Part shown: piece after piece, positions 60,025 to 64,000 of the stretch
How positions within the stretch are numbered: position 1 is the first letter of the stretch
Layout of the letters: every line of letters begins with the position of its first letter
Assembly (NCBI GenBank): GCA_038238185.1
Contig: JBBRXY010000005.1
Location: 12,432-76,431 of the forward strand
DNA: 64,000 bases
Direction of reading: 5' to 3'
Source: DATAQC01 sp038238185
GTDB lineage: Bacteria; Actinomycetota; Acidimicrobiia; Acidimicrobiales; AC-14
Position numbers and translations under genes: made by a program
The notes under the pieces: generated by a model
What the model saw: the letters and a program-made list of their open reading frames with translations, nothing else
Database searches by the model: none
What the model was told of the DNA's origin: nothing

Positions 60025-61473
60025 GTGAGCATCCTCGTCGTCGACGTCGGCACGAGCGGGGTGCGGGCGGCGATCGTTCGCCCCGACGCCACCGTCGACC
60101 ACGTGCACCATCTCCCGGTGCTGCCGACGACGCCGGCCCAGGGTTTCGTCGAGTTCGACGCCTCGGTCATGGCTGCCGCCGTGCTCTCGGTGGCCCAACA
60201 GGCCCTGGCCGAAGGGGGGCCGGTGAATGCGGTGGGCATCGCCAACCAGCGAGCCTCCACGATCGTGTGGGACCGGGCCACCGGCACTCCCGTGGGCCCC
60301 GGCGTGGGGTGGCAGGACCTGCGCACGGCGGCGATGTGCCTCGGACTCAAGGAACAGGGCATCCGGGTGGCACCCCACGAATCGGCTACCAAAATCGCCT
60401 TCCTCCTCGACGTGTTCGACCCCGAACGCCAGCGCGACCTGTGTTTCGGCACCGTCGACACCTGGGTGGCCTGGACCCTCTCCGGCGGCTCGCTGCACGT
60501 CACCGACCCGTCCAATGTCGGCCTCACCGGGTTGTTCCGTCACGACGGATCGGGTTGGGCACCGGAGCCGCTGGAGGCCCTGCGGATCCCCGAGACGGCG
60601 CTGCCCACCATCGTTGACTCCTCGGGAGTAGCCGGTGAGGCCCGCGCTCTGCCCGGCGGGCCACCGATAGCCGGGATGGTGGGCGATCAGCAGGCGTCGC
60701 TCGTGGGGCAGGGCTGCACCCGGCCCGGTCTGGCCAAGATGACGTTCGGCACCGGTGGCATGGTCGACATGTGTGTCGGCCCGAAGCGCCCGGCCTTTGC
60801 CCGGCGGGGCCCCCACGGAACCTTTCCCATCGTGGCCTGGAGCCGCCACGGCCGGCTCACGTGGGGCGTCGAAGCGGTGATGCTCACGGCCGGGCAGGCC
60901 ATCGAGTGGCTGCGCGACGACCTCGGTGTGCTGGGGAGCGCAGCGGAGTCGGCCGAGGTGGCCGGTGCATGTGGCTCGACGGACGGCGTGTGGTTCGTCC
61001 CCGCCCTCCTCGGGATGGGTACGCCGGCCTGGGACTTCGGTGCCCGGGGAGCGCTGCTCGGAGTCACCCGCGGTACCGGGCGCCCGCAGCTCGTGCGGGC
61101 CGTGCTCGAAGGCATCGCCCACCGGGGCGTAGATCTGATCGAAGCGGTCGAGGCCGACTCGGCCGTGTCGATCGAGTCGCTGCGCGTCGACGGGGGCATG
61201 AGCGCCAACCCGCTGTTCATGCACATGCTGGCCGACGCTGCCCAGCGCCCCGTCGAGGTCTCACCCGTGCTGGAGGCGACCACCCTCGGCGCCGCCTTCC
61301 TGGCCGGCCTGGCCGTGGGCACGTGGGCCGACGAGGAGGAGCTGGCGGCCACATGGTCACCGGCTGCGGTCGTGGAGCCTCGTCGTCGCTCCGGAGCCGC
61401 TCGTCAGCGGTGGCAGGAGGCGGTGTCCCGGGCGCAGGGATGGGTCCCCGACCTGTCGGTCATCGAATTCTGA
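60025..61473 (+). CDS. FGGY-family carbohydrate kinase (glycerol kinase-like)
   Basis: 482-residue actin-fold kinase. ATP-phosphate loop LVVDVGTSGVRAAIVRPDAT, AVGIANQRASTIVWDRATGT, MVGDQQASLVGQGC, MTFGTGGMVDMC and the signature near the C-terminus ESLRVDGGMSANPLFMHMLA. Closest to glycerol kinase in motif pattern (GDQQA, FGTG, DGGMSxN). Substrate unproven. GTG 60025 chosen so that the ILVVDVGTSG strand is at the N-terminus. Confidence 0.87.
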   Translation: MSILVVDVGTSGVRAAIVRPDATVDHVHHLPVLPTTPAQGFVEFDASVMAAAVLSVAQQALAEGGPVNAVGIANQRASTIVWDRATGTPVGPGVGWQDLRTAAMCLGLKEQGIRVAPHESATKIAFLLDVFDPERQRDLCFGTVDTWVAWTLSGGSLHVTDPSNVGLTGLFRHDGSGWAPEPLEALRIPETALPTIVDSSGVAGEARALPGGPPIAGMVGDQQASLVGQGCTRPGLAKMTFGTGGMVDMCVGPKRPAFARRGPHGTFPIVAWSRHGRLTWGVEAVMLTAGQAIEWLRDDLGVLGSAAESAEVAGACGSTDGVWFVPALLGMGTPAWDFGARGALLGVTRGTGRPQLVRAVLEGIAHRGVDLIEAVEADSAVSIESLRVDGGMSANPLFMHMLADAAQRPVEVSPVLEATTLGAAFLAGLAVGTWADEEELAATWSPAAVVEPRRRSGAARQRWQEAVSRAQGWVPDLSVIEF

Positions 61474-61492
61474 CGGGTCTTTGTTCGGGAGG

Positions 61493-61521
61493 TTGACGGA
61501 CGAACGTGTGTTCGTTAACTT
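61493..61521 (+). promoter_or_regulatory. SOS (LexA) box within promoter of DUF222-HNH gene
   Basis: TTGACG (61493-61498), 17-nt spacer, TAACTT (61516-61521). CGAACGTGTGTTCG (61501-61514) fits the CGAAC-N4-GTTCG LexA box and fills the spacer. Confidence 0.78.
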
Positions 61522-61552
61522 TGGAGTCTCGGGAGTAAGCCTCCCCTTGGTC

Positions 61553-62725
61553 ATGCCCCTGGGTTCGGGGTTGGCAATGGCAATCAGTACTGCGGTGGTG
61601 GACGAGTTCGCATCCGCCGTCGACAAGTTGATCGACGCCGATCCCACGGTGTTCGCCGACGGCGAGGCCCTGGTTGGACTGTCCCGCCAACTCGAACGCG
61701 TCGCCGCAGCCACGACGCGGGCCACCGCGGCCTTCGACGCCTCCGGGGCGTGGAAGCCCGACGGAGCCCACTCGGCAGCGGCGTGGCTGGCCACACGTTG
61801 TCGCATGCCCATGCCCACGGCCCGGCGGCGGGTGCGCCTGGGTCGGGCACTGCGCCACCTGCCGGTGACGGAGACGGCCTGGCTGGGCGGCGACATCGGC
61901 GAGGCCCAAGTGGGCCTGCTGGCCAAGGCCCGCACGTCGGGCACCGCCGAGACCCTGGCCCGAGACGAAGAGCTGCTGGTGAGCGAGGCTATGCGCCTGC
62001 GCTTCGCCTCGTTTGCCCGGGTAGTGGGCTACTGGGCCTTGCAAGCCGATCCCGACGGCGCCGAGGATCGTGCCCGAGCACAGCATGAGGGGCGGCGCCT
62101 GCACCTGTCGCACGGCTTCGAAGGCATGTGGTTCCTCGACGGGGTCTTCGATCCGGTCAACGGGGCCATCATCGCCAACGAGCTCAAGCGCATCGAGAAA
62201 GAGTTCTTCGACATCGACTGGGCCGAGGCCAAGGCCCGGGTGGGCGAGGGCGTGGGCGTGGGTGACCTGGCCCGCACTCCGGCCCAGCGCCGGGCCGATG
62301 CCCTGGCCGAGATGGCCACCCGCTCGGCCGGGGCCACAGCCGGCGCCCGGCGGCCCGAGCCGCTGTTCAGCGTGTTCGTCGGCTACGAAACGTTCGCCGG
62401 CATGCTGTGCCAGCTGGCCGACGGCACGGTGGTGAGTCCGGGCAGCCTGCGGCCGTGGCTCGACGATGCCTGGATCGAACGGGTGGTCTTCGACGGGGCG
62501 AGCCGGGTCGTGGACCTGGGCGTACAGCGGCGACTGTTCGCCGGGGCCACCCGCCGGGCCGTGGAGCTGCGCGACCGGGAGTGTTTTCATCCGTATTGCG
62601 ACCGGGTTGCGGCCGACTGCGACATCGACCACGTCCAGCCCTGGTCAACCGGTGGGCCCACCACCGTTGACAACGGCCGGGTGGCCTGCGGATTTCACAA
62701 CCGGGCCAGACAACGGAGCCCATGA
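61553..62725 (+). CDS. DUF222 / HNH endonuclease (13E12-repeat family)
   Basis: About 390 residues. N-terminal DUF222: VDKLIDADPTVFADGEALVG, AAWLATRCRMPMPTARRRVR, GDIGEAQVGLLAKARTSGTA. C-terminal HNH: CFHPYCDRVAADCDIDHVQP with WSTGGPTTVDNGRVACGFHN (about residues 343-383). Family genes are multicopy in actinobacteria, some of them DNA-damage-inducible. The frame also opens at 61481, upstream of the promoter, so ATG 61553 or 61577 is the real start; GGGAGTAAGCCTCCC just upstream is a small hairpin. Confidence 0.85.
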   Translation: MPLGSGLAMAISTAVVDEFASAVDKLIDADPTVFADGEALVGLSRQLERVAAATTRATAAFDASGAWKPDGAHSAAAWLATRCRMPMPTARRRVRLGRALRHLPVTETAWLGGDIGEAQVGLLAKARTSGTAETLARDEELLVSEAMRLRFASFARVVGYWALQADPDGAEDRARAQHEGRRLHLSHGFEGMWFLDGVFDPVNGAIIANELKRIEKEFFDIDWAEAKARVGEGVGVGDLARTPAQRRADALAEMATRSAGATAGARRPEPLFSVFVGYETFAGMLCQLADGTVVSPGSLRPWLDDAWIERVVFDGASRVVDLGVQRRLFAGATRRAVELRDRECFHPYCDRVAADCDIDHVQPWSTGGPTTVDNGRVACGFHNRARQRSP

Positions 62726-62764
62726 GCCTCACCGTGTCGCCGACGGCCGTGAGACAATGGGAGC

Positions 62765-63158
<394 letters not shown>

Positions 63159-63210
63159 ACCACGCTGCGTGAACCCGCTAAAATAGCCTCTGACCTGCGG
63201 TTTTACTTGT

Positions 63211-63244
63211 CCGTCAGTGTCCGGTGGTCACCGTCAGTGACCGG
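63211..63244. repeat. 14-bp direct repeats between rnpB and integrase
   Basis: CCGTCAGTGTCCGG (63211-63224) and CCGTCAGTGACCGG (63231-63244), one mismatch, 20 bp apart. GGTCACCGTCAGTGACC (63226-63242) is also an inverted repeat. Candidate recombinase or excisionase binding sites. Confidence 0.7.
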
Positions 63245-63248
63245 AATT

Positions 63249-63273
63249 AGTCCTCAGAGCTGAGGACTTTTTG
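63249..63273 (+). terminator. Rho-independent terminator
   Basis: AGTCCTCAGAGCTGAGGACT is a perfect 8-bp stem with a GAGC loop, directly followed by TTTTT. Two further tandem copies of the descending arm with T tracts follow (to 63299). It would stop rnpB transcription before the integrase gene. Confidence 0.8.
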
Positions 63274-63341
63274 AGGACTGAGGACTTTTTGAGGACTTTT
63301 CCGGGGCCGGAAACGGCGGTCACGGAGAGTGAGGAGGGGCC

Positions 63342-64000
63342 ATGGCCAGCATCGACAAGCGACCCGACGGGCGGTACCGGGCCCGGTGGCGGGAGTACCC
63401 GGGAGCACCCCAGAAGACCCGCCAGTTCACCCGCAAGCGCGACGCCGAGCGCTTCCTCGACTCCGTGCGCGGCGACCTGGCCCACGGCCTGTACGTGGAC
63501 CCGGGCGGCGGCCGCACGCTGTTCCGGGACTACGCCGAGCAGTGGCGGGCGGCCCAGGTCCATCGCGGCGGCACCGCCACCCAGATCGAGATCAACCTGC
63601 GCCTCCACGCCTTTCCGAGTCTGGGCGGCCGCCAGCTCGGCGCCATCCGCCGCAGCGACATCCAGGCCTGGGTCAAGGAGCTAACCGGCGTCCTCGCGCC
63701 ACGGACCGTCGAGATCAACTACCGCTGGGTTGCGACCATCTTCAAGGCCGCGGTCGGCGACCGCCTCATCGCCTCCTCCCCGTGCGTACGGATCGGGCTG
63801 CCTAAACGCAACGATGCCGAGGTCGTGCCGCTCAACGTCAGCGAGGTCGAGGCCCTCGCCGCCGCCGTCCCCGACCGCTTCCGGGCCCTCATCGTCTTCG
63901 CCGCCGGCATGGGCCTGCGCCAAGGCGAGTGCTTCGGCCTCACCGTCGACCGGGTCGACTTCCTCCGGCGAACGGTCCGGGTCGACCGCCAACTCCTCGA
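63342..64000 (+). CDS. Tyrosine recombinase / phage-type integrase (partial)
   Basis: N-terminal 219 residues; continues past the window. An arm-type DNA-binding domain (ASIDKRPDGRYRARWREYPG, RQFTRKRDAERFLDSVRGDL) is followed by a core-binding SAM-like domain (TLFRDYAEQWRAAQ ... DIQAWVKELTGVLAPRTVEI) and the start of the catalytic domain with the first active-site Arg in AAGMGLRQGECFGL (about residue 193). ATG 63342 has GAGGAGGGG upstream. Adjacent to rnpB, it probably marks one end of an integrated element extending right. Confidence 0.9.
   Translation, partial: MASIDKRPDGRYRARWREYPGAPQKTRQFTRKRDAERFLDSVRGDLAHGLYVDPGGGRTLFRDYAEQWRAAQVHRGGTATQIEINLRLHAFPSLGGRQLGAIRRSDIQAWVKELTGVLAPRTVEINYRWVATIFKAAVGDRLIASSPCVRIGLPKRNDAEVVPLNVSEVEALAAAVPDRFRALIVFAAGMGLRQGECFGLTVDRVDFLRRTVRVDRQLL

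Overview
The window is very GC-rich, compactly coded DNA from an actinobacterium. A deep-branching, Acidimicrobiia-like lineage is an inference only. The evidence is: a complete dcw (division and cell wall) cluster in actinobacterial order; a SepH homologue; a WhiB-family regulator; MurT/GatD; two predicted F420-type oxidoreductases; a MoxR-DUF58-transglutaminase cassette; DUF3040 and DUF222-HNH genes; many GTG/TTG starts; -10 hexamers of the form TANNNT placed 6-8 nt before start codons (leaderless transcripts); and LexA boxes of the CGAAC-N4-GTTCG type. MurE carries the DNPR motif, which predicts meso-diaminopimelate peptidoglycan.

Positions 1-15082 hold the dcw operon on the minus strand: mraZ, rsmH, ftsL, ftsI, murE, murF, mraY, murD, ftsW, murG, murC, murB and ftsQ (cut by the left edge). 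Most junctions overlap by 4 or 8 nt. Two junctions do not. mraZ/rsmH holds a large predicted RNA structure and a 9-bp satellite, and ftsI/murE holds a 93-bp palindromic element. murT and gatD (lipid II amidation) diverge from mraZ. Positions 17-24 kb are housekeeping: a YceH-like protein, an EamA-like permease, a CDP-alcohol phosphatidyltransferase, a DegT aminotransferase, a lipoate-ligase-like protein, an HNH nuclease and a ROK kinase. MoxR, DUF58 and transglutaminase genes (24.7-29.3 kb) are followed by DUF3040 and dinB. Positions 31-44 kb carry metabolic genes: PIG-L deacetylase, inositol monophosphatase, a probably pyrophosphate-dependent phosphofructokinase, an AlaC-like aminotransferase, an F420/LLM oxidoreductase, a second ROK kinase, a GH15 enzyme, a chlorite-dismutase-like protein and a 3-hydroxyisobutyrate-dehydrogenase-like enzyme. 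Positions 45-48 kb form a tight operon (PimB-like glycosyltransferase, membrane protein, ArsA/Get3 ATPase, small protein). sepH with a histone-H1-like lysine-rich segment follows. Next come QueA-like, SDR and NYN-domain genes, a zinc ribbon, an SOS-box-controlled exonuclease/GIY-YIG fusion, an orphan trpD, whiB, a cation exchanger and an FGGY kinase. An SOS-box-controlled DUF222-HNH gene comes next, then rnpB (RNase P RNA). A tyrosine recombinase runs off the right edge, so an integrative element probably begins beside rnpB.

The most unusual feature is repeat content. A 92/93-bp hairpin element occurs twice, with a compensated base-pair change, and both copies begin on the same nucleotide of the upstream gene's TGA stop. 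A 30-bp minisatellite sits in a ROK kinase and in a zinc-ribbon protein in different reading frames, with related single copies in two other genes. Independent 24-bp, 20-bp and 9-bp tandem repeats occur inside or between other genes. No CRISPR array, tRNA, rRNA or transposase gene was found.
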